64,000 nucleotides of DNA from Cyanophora paradoxa (lineage: Eukaryota; Glaucocystophyceae; Cyanophorales; Cyanophoraceae), in NCBI GenBank assembly GCA_004431415.1, contig QPMI01000434.1, forward strand, positions 248,001-312,000, given 5' to 3'. Both the position numbers and the translations under genes were made by a program. The notes under the pieces were generated by a model. That model was not told where the DNA came from and ran no database searches. It saw only the letters and a list, made by a program, of their open reading frames with translations. Below are positions 1 to 10,600 of this stretch, one piece after another; within the stretch, counting starts at the first letter, position 1; each line of letters opens with the position of its first letter.

Positions 1-1677
1 TTTGAATTCGGAAGGATTCGTAGAAATCGCACCGCGGCAACGGGGGATGGCGAACCCTTTCCAGAATTACCCGTATAAGACAAACGGCGCTCCCGATCAT
101 GAGCTGGAGACCGGCTGTCGCTTTCCAGGGCGTGCCGGTCTCGGCGAAAGAGAGCGGCGCCGGAGAGGCTCGGGCCGCGGGGGCGCCCCGCTGCGCACGC
201 GAATTCGAAAGGGGGCGGGCTGGAGCTGGCGCTGCCCGGGCTGGGTCCAAGTGCGGTCGGGGCCGAGTGCATGGAGAGTGAGCTGCAGGTGTCATCGTCG
301 TCGGCAGCTGCAGACCGGCTCTCCTCGCACTCTAGTTGGTACTGCGGGAAAGACATAGGAGGCGAGCTCTGGAGCACCTCCCTCGCACACGCCAGAGGGC
401 TCATCATCACAAAAAGCGGAGAAGCTCAGATCAGGGCTGCGCGCCCGGGCCGGCCCTCCTGGCCAACGTTCACGTTTCCAATTGCAACTTGTACGTGGCA
501 CCGTGCCGTACCGCCCGCACTCACGGCCGCGGGCGACGTCGTCAACGGCGCGGAGCTGACGAGGGCCGGGCGCGGCACTGCGGGAGGCGCAGGAGCCGCG
601 CGGCTACCAGGCTGACCGATACCGCCGTTGCAATTGCACCAGGGATCGGTTCCTCGAAATCTCACGTTGCAATCTCACGCTTGCTGCTCGCTGCGGCTGC
701 CGGCGCCGGGCTGATCGACGAACTTCGGAATACCGCGTAGTACCACGACTACAGTCGACGTCGCTTCCTGAAGAGCGTGTACTACGGTATACGTACGCGT
801 TGATTCCGTCGCCGAGTCGCTTCCTGTTCACCGCTTCGAATTCCTGCGCATGCAGGCTGCAGCTTCCTGCAGCTGCAGCCTGCAGGCTCTCAGAGTCTGC
901 AGCTGCCAGGCTCAGCGGCTGCACTGCAGCAGTGCAGCTGCCGCAGTGCGCGCGGCGGCAGCTGCATGATGGAGCCTGCATCATCCGAGTCCTGCATGGG
1001 CGCCGGCCGCCGGCGGCCCGGCGCCGCGCCGCCGCCGGCGCCGGCGCCGGCGCGCGCCGCGCGCGCGCGCGCCGCGCGCCGCGCGCGCTGCAGCTGCTGC
1101 CGGCGCCGCACTGCGGCAGGCCCGCAGTGCCAGCCTGCAGCTGCAGCCTGCGCGCGCGGCAGTGCGCGCAGCTGCATGCTGCTGCACTGCACAGTGCACA
1201 CTGGCAGCTGGCGGCGCCGGCGGCGCCGGCGCCTGGCGCGGCAGCTGCGGTCAGTGCGCCGCCGGTCACCGCCGACTCATGATCACCGGGTGGCGCCCAA
1301 TATATTAATGCGCCGCCCAATGCATACAGCGGCCCCAGACCCATAACTCTATACCCCGGTAGGCCGGACCGGACTCCTCGACTAGTAGTACTGGGTACTA
1401 CTGGGCCAGTACTGGCCCAGTGCCCCGTCCAGTGGCCATGGGGCCGCAGCGCTTATTATTAAGCGTGGTACCCGCCGCTACTACCGGTACCCGGCCGCGG
1501 CCGGCCCCACCGGCGCGGGCCGCCGCCGGAAAATTTGAAAGTTTCTTTAATATATCATATATATGGAACTTCGGAGGCCGCGCCGCGCCGCGGCGCTGGC
1601 GCCGCCGCCGCGGCCCTCGCCGAGTCGGCCTGCAGCTGAGGGCCTGTCACCAGTGTACCGGTATGCCGTCGGACGAT
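1..1677. other. Left end without a recognisable gene
   Basis: I find no family signature or convincing exon here on either strand. Reading frames are Ala/Arg/Cys-rich translations of GC-rich DNA. The stretch from about 840 to 1260 is dense in PstI-type CTGCAG palindromes and GC alternations. It probably holds the 3' flank of the leftward PfkB gene and intergenic DNA. Confidence 0.5.
1000..1093. repeat. Alternating CG / GGCGCC palindromic tract
   Basis: Almost every base is C or G, and long runs alternate purine and pyrimidine (repeated CGCGCG and GGCGCC), flanked by nested CTGCAG palindromes. Such DNA can adopt Z-form or extrude hairpins; that is inference from composition only. Confidence 0.6.
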
Positions 1678-3909
1678 CTATAGAGAGAGGAGGGACGGGG
1701 GGAGATCCTGGCGGAGGGGGATGCCAGCTCGTGCACCGGGCTTGAGGCACTTCTGCCCCGCGACGAACGAGCCGAGGGCCATCACCTGTGCACGCACACG
1801 CGCGCAGAGCCTGAGCCGCTGAGCTCGAGCCTGAGCGCAACCGGGTACCCGTGACCCCATCTGATTTCTAGAGGGGATATATCGATAGGGGCATCCCGGG
1901 CCTGAGCGGAAGCTTGAGCGCGCCTTGGCGGGGTGGAAGCCGTGGAGGAGGCCGAAGATGAAGGCCCCGATGTACGCGTCCCCGCACCTGCCCGGCCATA
2001 GGCCTTAGCTTAGGGCCCCACTCGAAGCTCATCAAGTGCGGACCCCGTCGTGTCGACCACAGGTCCCTGCGCGGCGCGGCTCGATTGCGGCGCATGGGGC
2101 GTGGGCATGCTATGCAATGAAGGGGCGGGGGCGTGCCTTGAGAGGCCACACGGGGCACTCGATCAGTCCGAAGGGCAGGTGCGTCCCGTCCGTGGGGCAC
2201 GCGTACATGCGCCCGCGGGCCTGCGCGCGGGCCGCTGATCGTGAGCACGGCAGTGCGGGACGGCAGCGCGGGCGGGGCGGCCGGGCCTGGAGCGGGGAGG
2301 CGGAGGGGGCGGAAGCCACGAGCGACTCCAGGGCGGCCTGGTCCCGTACCCCCGGCCACCAGTTCCCCTCCGGGTCTGCCCCCACCGGCCCGTTAAGAGG
2401 GGAAGGGGTTAGGGAGGGGTACCACGCACCTGGCGTGGTGGCGGGCGTAGTGGCGGGCTTCTCGGCCGGGGGCGTCGACGGCCTGCGGGGCCGGCGGTCT
2501 GCGGCTGCCGCGGCGCGGGCTCGAGCGGCGCGGCCGCTTCGAGGCTTCTATGAACGAGCGAGTTGAACGCCGCTCTTATACGCTTTCCCATAAGGCCCCA
2601 CGCACGCGCGAATCATCATCGTGGAGCCCTGCGCGGCGCCATGAGCGGCGGGGAGGGAAGGGGGCGCGGGCCCGGGGGGGCACCTCGGAGCCGCGGGTGG
2701 TGACGAGTACGCGCACGCGGCCGCACATATGCATCAGCGCGTGCATCGCCGCCTGCGCCGGCGGCTCGCTCGCCGGCGAAGGGGCGGAGCGGCGGCGGGG
2801 CGGGGCGGGGCGGGGCGGAGGGGCGCGCCTCGAGGGGGGCGTCGGCCAGGCCCGTCATCTCGTGCGGGAAGGTCGAGCTCTGAGGAGGGAAGGGGGAGGG
2901 AGGGGGCGACAGAGGGGAGCCTCAGTGCTGCCCCCCCCCCCCCCCCCCCCGGGGGGAGGGTACGGGAATGAGAACGGACGGTGACGATGTAGTCGGCGTG
3001 GGTGAGGAGGAGGGCGAGGAGGGGGCGGTCCTTCTCGGCGTCCACGACGACGGGCACGCCGCGCTCGTTTGCCCACTGCGCGAGCTGTACCGCCGCCGCC
3101 GTGTGCCGCCCGTCGAGGTGCAGCACGTCCGCCCCGTCCAGGATGCTGCGGTGTTTCTCACAGGCTCAGACAGTGAGTGAGTGGGGCAGCTGGTTCGGAA
3201 CAGCGGGCCTGGGGCTCAGCTCCGAGGCGAAGTACTCCTGTGGGGCGCAGGTCAGTCCCTTCGGCTGCGCGGGGGCGAAGCGGGGGCGGCGGGCCTCGGT
3301 GGGGGTGTGAAGGCATGTGCGCGTGAGCGTCTTCTGGTCCACGATCACATACGTGAACGCCGCCGGGATAGTCTGTGCGCGTCCGCCGCGGCCGGCCCCA
3401 TCAGCGCGCGCGCACTGAAGGATCGGAGCGGCTCAGCGGGCCCGGTCCGGCGCGCCTCCTTTACGACAACAAGGCTCGTGTCGATCCCTTCGTTCACCAT
3501 CAGCTGCAGCGTCTCCTGCCCGATCGCGCCGCCGCCGAGCTTCGTCACCATCTTGCACTTGCCGACTCCGAGGCGCTGCGGTCCATTCGTCAGCGTGCGG
3601 CAGCCGGCGAAGGCGCCGATCCGTCCGACCTTGAGCGCTGTGAGCGTGTTCCCGCAGTTGCCGCCTCCCTGCGCGCGCAGCTGCGGTGGGCCACGCGCGG
3701 CGTTGCGGCGGACGGCGCCAGATAGGGCACCTGCGTCTCAAAGCTTTCTGTCCTGATTTTGGCGTCCGGCTTTGGGTACTGCGCCACAGCGGCCACGTAC
3801 TGGGCGGAGCAGTCAAAGTGCGCAGCGGCAGGTGCAGGGCGGGTCGCAGCCTAGCAAAACGCACGTCGAGGATGCTGGCGCCAAACCCGACGACCGTCTT
3901 GCCGGCCAT
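1678..3909 (-). CDS. PfkB-family carbohydrate kinase (ribokinase/fructokinase superfamily)
   Basis: This is a spliced gene of about nine exons that phosphorylates a sugar or nucleoside with ATP; the substrate is not predictable. Exon 1 (3865-3909) encodes a 15-residue N-terminus with VVGFGASILD. Later exons give TKLGGGAIGQETLQ, EGIDTSLVVVKE, FTYVIVDQKTLTRTCLHTP, LHLDGRHTAAAVQLA and VVVDAEKDRPLL. The PfkB catalytic signature VVDTTGCGDAYIGAF is split by an intron near 2000, and the Asp of GCGD is the expected catalytic base. The C-terminus (VMALGSFVAGQKC...GARAGIP) ends at 1678. The order and motifs match the plant cytosolic PfkB proteins of the At5g43910 type. Introns begin GTGCG or GTGCC; the one near 2920-2970 carries a run of about 20 C followed by G. 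An ATG at 3909 was chosen because the kinase fold begins at once. The exons between 2400 and 2550 are least certain. Confidence 0.8.
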
Positions 3910-4143
3910 TTCGATAGCCAAAGATCCGCGCGCTCAGTTCTAGCGCACCGATGATGCCGCTCACAGACTCCCCGCGCACTGTTCTTGCGCTGGCGCTGGT
4001 TTCGTTCCTGCGGTCCCGCGGACAGTGCGCGGGACTGTGCGGCGTGTGTGCGGCGGTGTGCGCCGACTTGGGGGTAGAAGTTCAAATGCGCTCCACCTTC
4101 GTCTGCCTCGGCCCCTTCACACCCATCACAGGGCAAAAACGGA

Positions 4144-4175
4144 GGCAAAACCCATCACAGACGGAGCGCGCACGA
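4144..4175 (-). repeat. 32-bp element shared with the Erv1/ALR first intron (copy 1)
   Basis: These 32 bases are identical to 6791-6822, and the identity stops abruptly on both sides. On the minus strand the element contains GTGCGCGCTCC, the donor type used throughout this window. In copy 2 it sits exactly at an intron start. Here it lies 235 bp upstream of the PfkB start, so it may be part of a 5'-UTR intron, which I cannot prove. Confidence 0.7.
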
Positions 4176-4577
4176 ATGCGGCCGACGCCGGCTCTGCCGC
4201 AGAGCTGTGCGGCGAGCAGCCTCGCACGACAAGCCGCGGTCCAACTCTGCCTGCTCCGCTGTCCCTTGGATCCGATTCGAGCCTTTCGAAGACATCATGC
4301 ATGTCAGTTTCAAGTCCACGTACGCTTCGGTGCGACGTGGCGCGTTCGCCCTGCTTGCAGATGGCGACGCTGAGGCCGCCAAAGCAGGAGCAAGCGCCGC
4401 AGCGCAGGCCAGCGTCTTCGAAGGAGAGAGGCCGCGCGCTCATCCGGCACCGCCAGAGCTCTGCCGCATCTTCGAAGATGCCGCTGCACGTCCTGGCGAT
4501 CCGCTGCAGCCTCCGATCGGCGGGCGGCTTGTGTGGTGCTCGTTCCACATACAGCCCCGGCCCTCGCCTCTGCCCAG

Positions 4578-5577
4578 CTAAACGCCCGCTGCACTGCGGC
4601 AGGTACCGCGGCAACCCAAAGGCGCCCTTGATGGTGCGGCCGGGCGGCGGCCCTGCAGCTGCGGACGTGCTGCCTCTCCTTCTGACGGTCTGGGGGGCCG
4701 TCAGGTGGTCGGAGAAGGGCCGGGCGCGGACGAAGATAGGCTTGGATACCCCTTCGTGGGGCGTGCGGGGCAGCTGCTTGACCGCATCCTGGAATCAGTG
4801 GACATAGACCCTCTTGATGACGTCTACATCACGAACGTGCGTACCCCCCTCCCTCCCGGCCTGCGCCTTCCCTTTGTCGGAGCAGCCCCGCCGAGCTCGC
4901 CGCCGGCGCACCTCTCGCAGGTGGTCAAGCGGCGGTGGGCCGCCCTTTCCTAGGCCCCACCGGCCCGCCGCGGCGCCCCCTGACCCACCAGGAGGGGCCC
5001 GCCAGGCCCCCAAACAACCGCACGCCAACCGACCTCGAGGTCGCATGGGTACGCCATTGTCAGAAGAAAAGCCGACCCCGCCGGCCTCCGCGGGGCGCGG
5101 GGGCGAGGTGGGGGCCCGGGGCGGCGCAGCACCTGCCGACGCTGCTGGCCGAGATCGACGCGCTGCGGCCCCGCGTCATCGTCCTCGCCGTGCGCGCCCT
5201 ACACGTGCCCCCTCCCGCCCTGCATCTCGGCCGGGGGCGCCGGCCGAGCTCGCCCAGGGCACCGTGGCGATGCGGGCGGTGCTCGGCGAGCGCCGCGGCA
5301 TCACGGCGGCGCGGGGCCACTGGGCCGAGCGCCACGGCGCGCACGTCGTCCCCATCTTTCACCCTTCGTGCCCGCCCCCCGCCCCGCCCCCGCGCCCCGC
5401 CCCCGCGCCCCTCCAATCCGGCCTCCGCTGACTCCTGCGCCCCGCGGCAGGTACCTCCTCCGGAACCCGCAGCGGGAGAAGGGTACACCCAAATACCTGA
5501 CGTGGTGTGACATGCGAGAGGTCAAGCGGCGCCTCGGGGCGGCCCCCGCGGAGGCCGGCGGCGCGCCCGCAGCCTAG
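4578..5577 (+). CDS. Uracil-DNA glycosylase, family 4 type (5' end unresolved)
   Basis: The gene would remove uracil from DNA to start base-excision repair. Six or seven exons join in frame. Exon 4578-4633 gives GNPKAPLM, joining [19 protein letters not shown] at 4705. Then come [37 protein letters not shown], a helix [15 protein letters not shown], and [27 protein letters not shown], the N-terminal active-site loop, and HPSYLLRNP, the C-terminal DNA-binding loop, are diagnostic of bacterial and archaeal family-4 enzymes. That family uses a [4Fe-4S] cluster with four Cys. One candidate Cys (LHCGRY) is visible, but the others must lie in an exon I could not place. The 5' part probably lies between about 4200 and 4560 and may hold an organelle targeting peptide. 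Family 4 is unusual in eukaryotes, where UNG (family 1) is the norm, so organellar origin or transfer is likely. Confidence 0.75.
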
Positions 5578-5808
5578 CGCGCGGGAAGCGACCTCGAACA
5601 CTCAGTGATTGTCGGTCGTTCTGTTCAATTGAAAAAGGTGACAGAAGATCCACGACAGGATCAGAGAAGCGTCGGCTGGGAAGCGAGGGGGAGGGGTTGA
5701 CTGGGAAGTGGCGCAATGGAGGGCTGGAAAAAAACGGGGGGGAGGAGGGGCGATCGGGGGACGAGGGCGCGTGCGAGGGCGCAGACGGGAAGGGAGGGGC
5801 CGTGGGCG

Positions 5809-6877
5809 TCATCGCCGGGACGGCGGGAGGGAGGTCGGACGGACGCGAGGGGAGGAGGTCGTGCGGCACGAGTCGCAGCCGGCGTCGCCCTCTTTCGAGA
5901 GCCGCCCGCCCGTCGGCACCGCGTTGTTGCGCGCGCCCTGCGCGCCCTTGTTGACGGAGCAGACGCTTCCGTCGCAGTCGCGTATTCTCCACCGCTCCGC
6001 CATGCCTGCACGAAGTGCGCGGTCAGCGCACCGCCGTTCGGACATTGTACGAAGAGGAGCGCGTACCGACGCACGGCACCGCGGGCTTGCCGACCTTGCG
6101 ATTCACTTCATTATGCACCTGCATGCCCGAGCGAATGAGCGCACTCCGGCGTGCACCGGGATAGTCCGCGCACCTCGCAGACCCACGTGCTCAGATCCTC
6201 ACGAGATTCCAGGCGCGGGGGATGCCGCTGCACGATCTGCTGAAAGTCCTTCCGACATTCCGCACACGGATACACCTCCGTGAACGAGAGTAAGAACGTG
6301 CGCATCGCCCTGCGGCCGAATCAGCGGTCGGTCGAGGTGCGTGCGGCGGACCGGCGAACCGCTTGTCTTGCTCTGTCGGCTGCCGCGGATACGATGCGGC
6401 CGCTGTGTGCAAGAGCGTCCATCCAGCACGCCCAATTTCGTCTCTTGTGGGCCTTGGCGGCGCCCGCGGCCGTCGCCGGAAGAACGAGAGTTGGAAAGAC
6501 AGGTGCGGGACAGAAGCGGAGCAGAGGAGGCGGCGAGGGCCGGGGGTGGAGCGAGGAGATGCGAGAGCGCCTTCAAGCTCTCCCTTCGGGGCGGTGCGCT
6601 GCTGGAAGACGAACCGCTGCAGATTCTTCTGGAAAGGACCGCTGCTCCGCCGCTGCACGCCCCGCTCGAATACAGCGTCCCCGAGCGCGTCGGAAGCCGG
6701 AGCTGCGTCCGCTCTGCACGTGATGATCGCCCTCACGCGGCCGAGCAGGCTAGACGGGTCCGCCCAGATCCGAGCCGCCCCAAAGTCGCGGGCAAAACCC
6801 ATCACAGACGGAGCGCGCACGATCGCGCGCTGCTGTTTCCGCTTCTCCGGGTCGGTGATTGGGAGCCACGCCCGCAT
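5809..6877 (-). CDS. Erv1/ALR-family FAD-linked sulfhydryl oxidase
   Basis: The gene would oxidise thiols to disulfides, as Erv1/ALR does with Mia40 in the mitochondrial intermembrane space. Exon 1 (MRAWLPITDPEKRKQQ, start 6877) leads through spacer exons into the domain. RDEIGRAGWTLLHTAAASYP is the conserved W..LH.....P helix. FTEVYPCAECRKDFQQIV carries the redox CxxC beside the FAD. VHNEVNRKVGKPAVPC carries the HNxVN motif that contacts FAD and a structural Cys. Introns with GTGCG or GTACGCG donors separate these blocks; the one before VHNEVN is about 50 nt. The tail after the domain (residues from GMAERWRIRDCDG) is Cys-containing and unrecognised, with several extra Cys that may form a shuttle pair. 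The gene is convergent with the UDG gene; 231 bp lie between the stops. No clear targeting peptide is seen. Confidence 0.75.
6791..6822 (-). repeat. 32-bp element shared with 4144-4175 (copy 2)
   Basis: Identical to 4144-4175. On the minus strand it spans the exon 1/intron 1 junction of the Erv1/ALR gene: the exon ends at 6821 and the intron starts GTGCGCGC. See copy 1. Confidence 0.7.
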
Positions 6878-7639
6878 CTCATCAAGGTCAAGTGTACCCC
6901 CGACCAGGCACTATGTGTGGTACCCCGGGACCGCAGGCGTCACTAAGTGATGAGGCGTGCGCATGCAGGCCTGGGCGCGTGCAGGCCTAGGCGCAGGCGC
7001 CACGCGCACTAGTACTCCGGTTTGACAGAACTAAGTTCGATCAACCCGGGTGACCGCCGCTGACCGGTCCCTACCAGGCTGCAGCGCTAGCTGCATGCGG
7101 GCCGGGGCCCCGCCGGCGCCGGGCCGCCGGGCCGATCGCGAGCCTCCGGAGCGACTCGGCGAGCTCGAGCGCGGACCGTCGGATCCGGACCGTGACCCCT
7201 GCGCATGCTGCATATGCATGCCCATGCATATGACCCTTGTATACTGGATGTCGTTAACGTTATCTACATTTGGGGCTCTCAGTTACACTCGCACAGGGCC
7301 AACCCCCCTCAGGGCCTGGCGGATGGCGCCGGATGCCCTGCGCATGCGGCCGGCCGGCGCCGGCGCCTAGCTATAGCTATATAGCCGCCTCGGCCGCGGC
7401 CGACGTCGACATGCATATGCGCATGGCGCGCATGCGCGCGCGCGTGCCGCGCCGGGTGGCGGCCTGGGTCCCGACGCGACCGTCGCGATCGAGCCGCGGG
7501 GCCGGGGCCTACTCCTCGCCGACGAGGACGCCTGCCTGGGCCATGGCGCGCTCCCGCTTGGCGCCCGGCCCGGGACCCTCCTCCACCCTCACCTGCCTCC
7601 AAGAGTCAGGTGCGCGGACCAAGATCGGGGCCGGCTGCT
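6878..7639. other. Interval between Erv1/ALR and the channel gene
   Basis: No gene is recognised. The sequence is palindrome-rich, with clusters of ATGCAT/CATATG/GCATGC around 7200-7240, and probably contains the Erv1 promoter and the 3' end of the channel transcript. Confidence 0.4.
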
Positions 7640-10600
7640 CTAGATCTTGAATTGGGCGCATGGAGCGCACGCGACGGCCCTCGGCTGCGCTGCGCTGGAG
7701 TGCCTGCGCATGCCCGGGTCACTGAGTACTGCTGCGGCCGCGGCCGCGGGGCCGGGGCGAGGGGCGCCGATCGCGACGGGGGGTACGCGAGCCTGGGAGA
7801 GCTCCTCGCGGATAACTGCCCGCAGCGCCTCCCGAAGCGCCGCCGCCTGCTCAGACCCCGGGGCGGGGGCGGCGGCCGGGGCCGGGGCCGGGGCGGCAGC
7901 CGGGGCGGCCGGAGGCGGCGAGGGGGAGCGGGCGCGCGGGGCGCGGGAGGCGCGGCCGGAGGCCTGAAGGATGGCGCGCCGCACGTGGGGCCGCTGCGCA
8001 GCGCGCCCCAGCGTCGGCCGCGGGGCGGCGGTCGGGCTCTGCCGGGGCGGGGCGGGGCGGCGCGCCTGGATCTTGAGCTGGGGCGCCCCGTCGGCGTCGC
8101 CGTGCGTGGGCCGCCGCGCGCCGCCGCGCGTGGAGGGCGGCCTGCGGGGCAGCGCCGGCCGCCGGCTCGGCCCACGGCCAGCCAGGCGAGGATCCCGCAG
8201 GGGGCGGGGCGGGGCGGGCGCACGCGGACGCGTTCGGCGGCGACGATGGCGGCGAGGAGCGGCGAGAGGAGCAGGCTCATCGCGATCACCTGCCGCCCCG
8301 CCCCGCCCCGCATCGCCGTCAGCTCCCGGGCCCGCTCCCTTCCCTCTTCCTCTTCCCCCGAGCTCCCCCGGGCGGACCTCGACGCGGGCGGCGGTCTCCT
8401 TGGGGAGGTAGAAGGTGAGGGGGTACAGCACGCCCCGCGCGAGGTTGAAGGGCGGCTGGAAGACGAAGCCCTGCGGGGCGGCGCGGCTCAGCGCGCGGCC
8501 TCGAGGCGGGGCGGCGGGGGGGGGGGGGGGGGGGGGGGGGGCGGGCCCGCTCGCGCTTGAAGTACTCGACGACGCGGAGGGCGTACGAGTGGAGGAACAT
8601 GCGGCTCGAGTCCTGCGAGATCACCATGTACCTGCGCCGCCCCGGGGCGTCAGCTGCAGGCCCGCCCGCCCTCCCGCACCCCGCCCCGGCCCCGGCCCCG
8701 GCCCCACGTGTCGTTCAGCTGAGGGGGCTCGCGATCAGGAAGGCCCCCGTATCGGATGGGACCGGATCGGATGGGACCTGGGCGATGAGGAGGTTGAGGA
8801 GGAGGACGAGGGCGACGACGAGGTAGAGGTCCATCAGCAGCGGCCCGAACAGCGGGTGGAAGCGCGCCGCCTGCCGCCCCGAGTCGGCCCAGGTGGCTAG
8901 CTAGCTCGAGGGCGCGCTGAGCTCGCGGGGCGATGCATGCGCACCTGGCCGAACGACGAGGGGTCAGATCGGAGGGCGCCGCAGAGAAGGGCGAAGGGAG
9001 AATCGCGGTGAGAGGGGCCTCACCTTGTCGAACTCGGTCTCCTTGAACCAGGCTAGAGGGGGCGGGGGGGGCCCCCCGGGTCAGGCGAGCGGGCGCACGC
9101 GCGGTTGAGGAGGGCGACGAGGAGGGAGAGGAGGACGACGAGGGCCAGCACCCCGAAGCTGCCACCCAGCCGGCCCCTCGCCCACCTCAGCGAAGCGATG
9201 ATCGAGAGGGCCGCCGGGCGGGGGCGGGGGCGGGGGCGGGACGTGGCGCACGCGGCGGCGAGGAGGCGGCCGAAGAACGGGTTCGCGGCCTCCGCCTCCT
9301 CAAAAAATGGAGCCTCCGCCGTGAGCGCTTTCCGGCGTTCAACGCCCCCCGCCACCCACGCCTAGGGCTCGCCGCGCTAGCTAGGGCTGGAGCGCCGGCC
9401 GGGAGCCCGGCGCCCGGGGCCTAGCTACATCTCTGGGAGAGCGCCGCGGGGCCGGCGCACCGCGGAAGAGCATGGAGAAGATCTCGAGGTAGCTCGCGTG
9501 CCCCACCTGCCCGGAGCGTGTCGGGGCCCTCTTGGCGGAGCTCGAGGCAAGGGCGGGGAGGGGTCCGGCACGGTGGAGGCGGTCGACTGGTAGAGCGAGT
9601 GGAACCTGCCCGCGGGGCGGCGGCTCGGCCCGGGGGGCTATCCAAGCGGGGGAGGCGGGGGCGGGGCGCGGCGTACGCCTGGGTGAACCCCATGAGGACC
9701 TGCGGGGGAGCAGCAGGGGCGTGAGCGGAGGAGGGCCGGGGGGCGGGTGCGGGGGCGGGTGCGGGGGCGGGGGGGCACGAGGGCCATGATGGAGAAGAAC
9801 AGGGCGGCGTCGCGGATCATGTGGCGCAGGATCACCAGCAGCGCCCCGAAGAACTGCCCCGGCGCTGGGGCGCGCGGGGCGGGGCGGGGCTGGGGCCGGG
9901 GCCGGGGCCGGGGCCGGGGACCTCGACGTTGGAGAGGACGTTGAGGACGCGCATCCACAGCACCACCGCGTTCACCGCCAGCACGTCGAACGACCTGCCG
10001 GTCTTTGTTCGTTAGGTTTTGTTAGGTTTGCGGGGCGGGGCGGGCGCGCAGGTCCATGAGGCGCTCCCGCTCGGCCGGCTCGGAGGCGGCCAGGGAGGCC
10101 ACCCGCAGGCAGAACGCCCCCGCGAAGACCTGCACCGCCCCGCTCGGGTAAGGGGGTAGGGGGTGGAAGCGGGGGGGGGGAAGGAGAGGGGGGTAGGCCG
10201 CGCCGCGTAGGTGACGATCTCGAACCAGTTCCAGAGGGAGAGGAAGTACATGCCCGGCCGCCGGATCGCCTGCGGGGGGCGGGGCGCCCTGTCAGCTGGG
10301 TGGGCGCGGGCTCGGTGGCCGGGGGGGCCGGGGAGGGGGCGGGGGCCGCACCGTGGCGCCGTCGTCGAGGACGTAGGCGAGCACGAAGAGGTACATGCAC
10401 ACCTGCCCGCCACGCCTGAGGCGGCGCGTGCAGGTGCGCGGTACCCCCCGGGGCCGGGGCGGGGCGGGGCGCGCCTCCTGGCCCGTGAGGGGCATCGAGC
10501 GGGAGTTGATGACTGCGGGGGCGTGTGAGGGGGTCGGGGGGGCGGCGGGGCGCGAGGGGCGGGCCCCAGGTGTAGAGGAGAATGAACGAGAGGAGGATGC

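Noticed and set aside
604-1344. 246-residue Cys/Ala/Arg-rich frame at the left end
   Set aside because: Translation of palindromic CTGCAG/GC-rich DNA; both strands are open and no signature is present.
7200-7240. ATGCAT/CATATG palindrome cluster as an operator
   Set aside because: Simple palindromic composition is common in this genome's intergenic DNA; no spacing or conservation supports a defined site.
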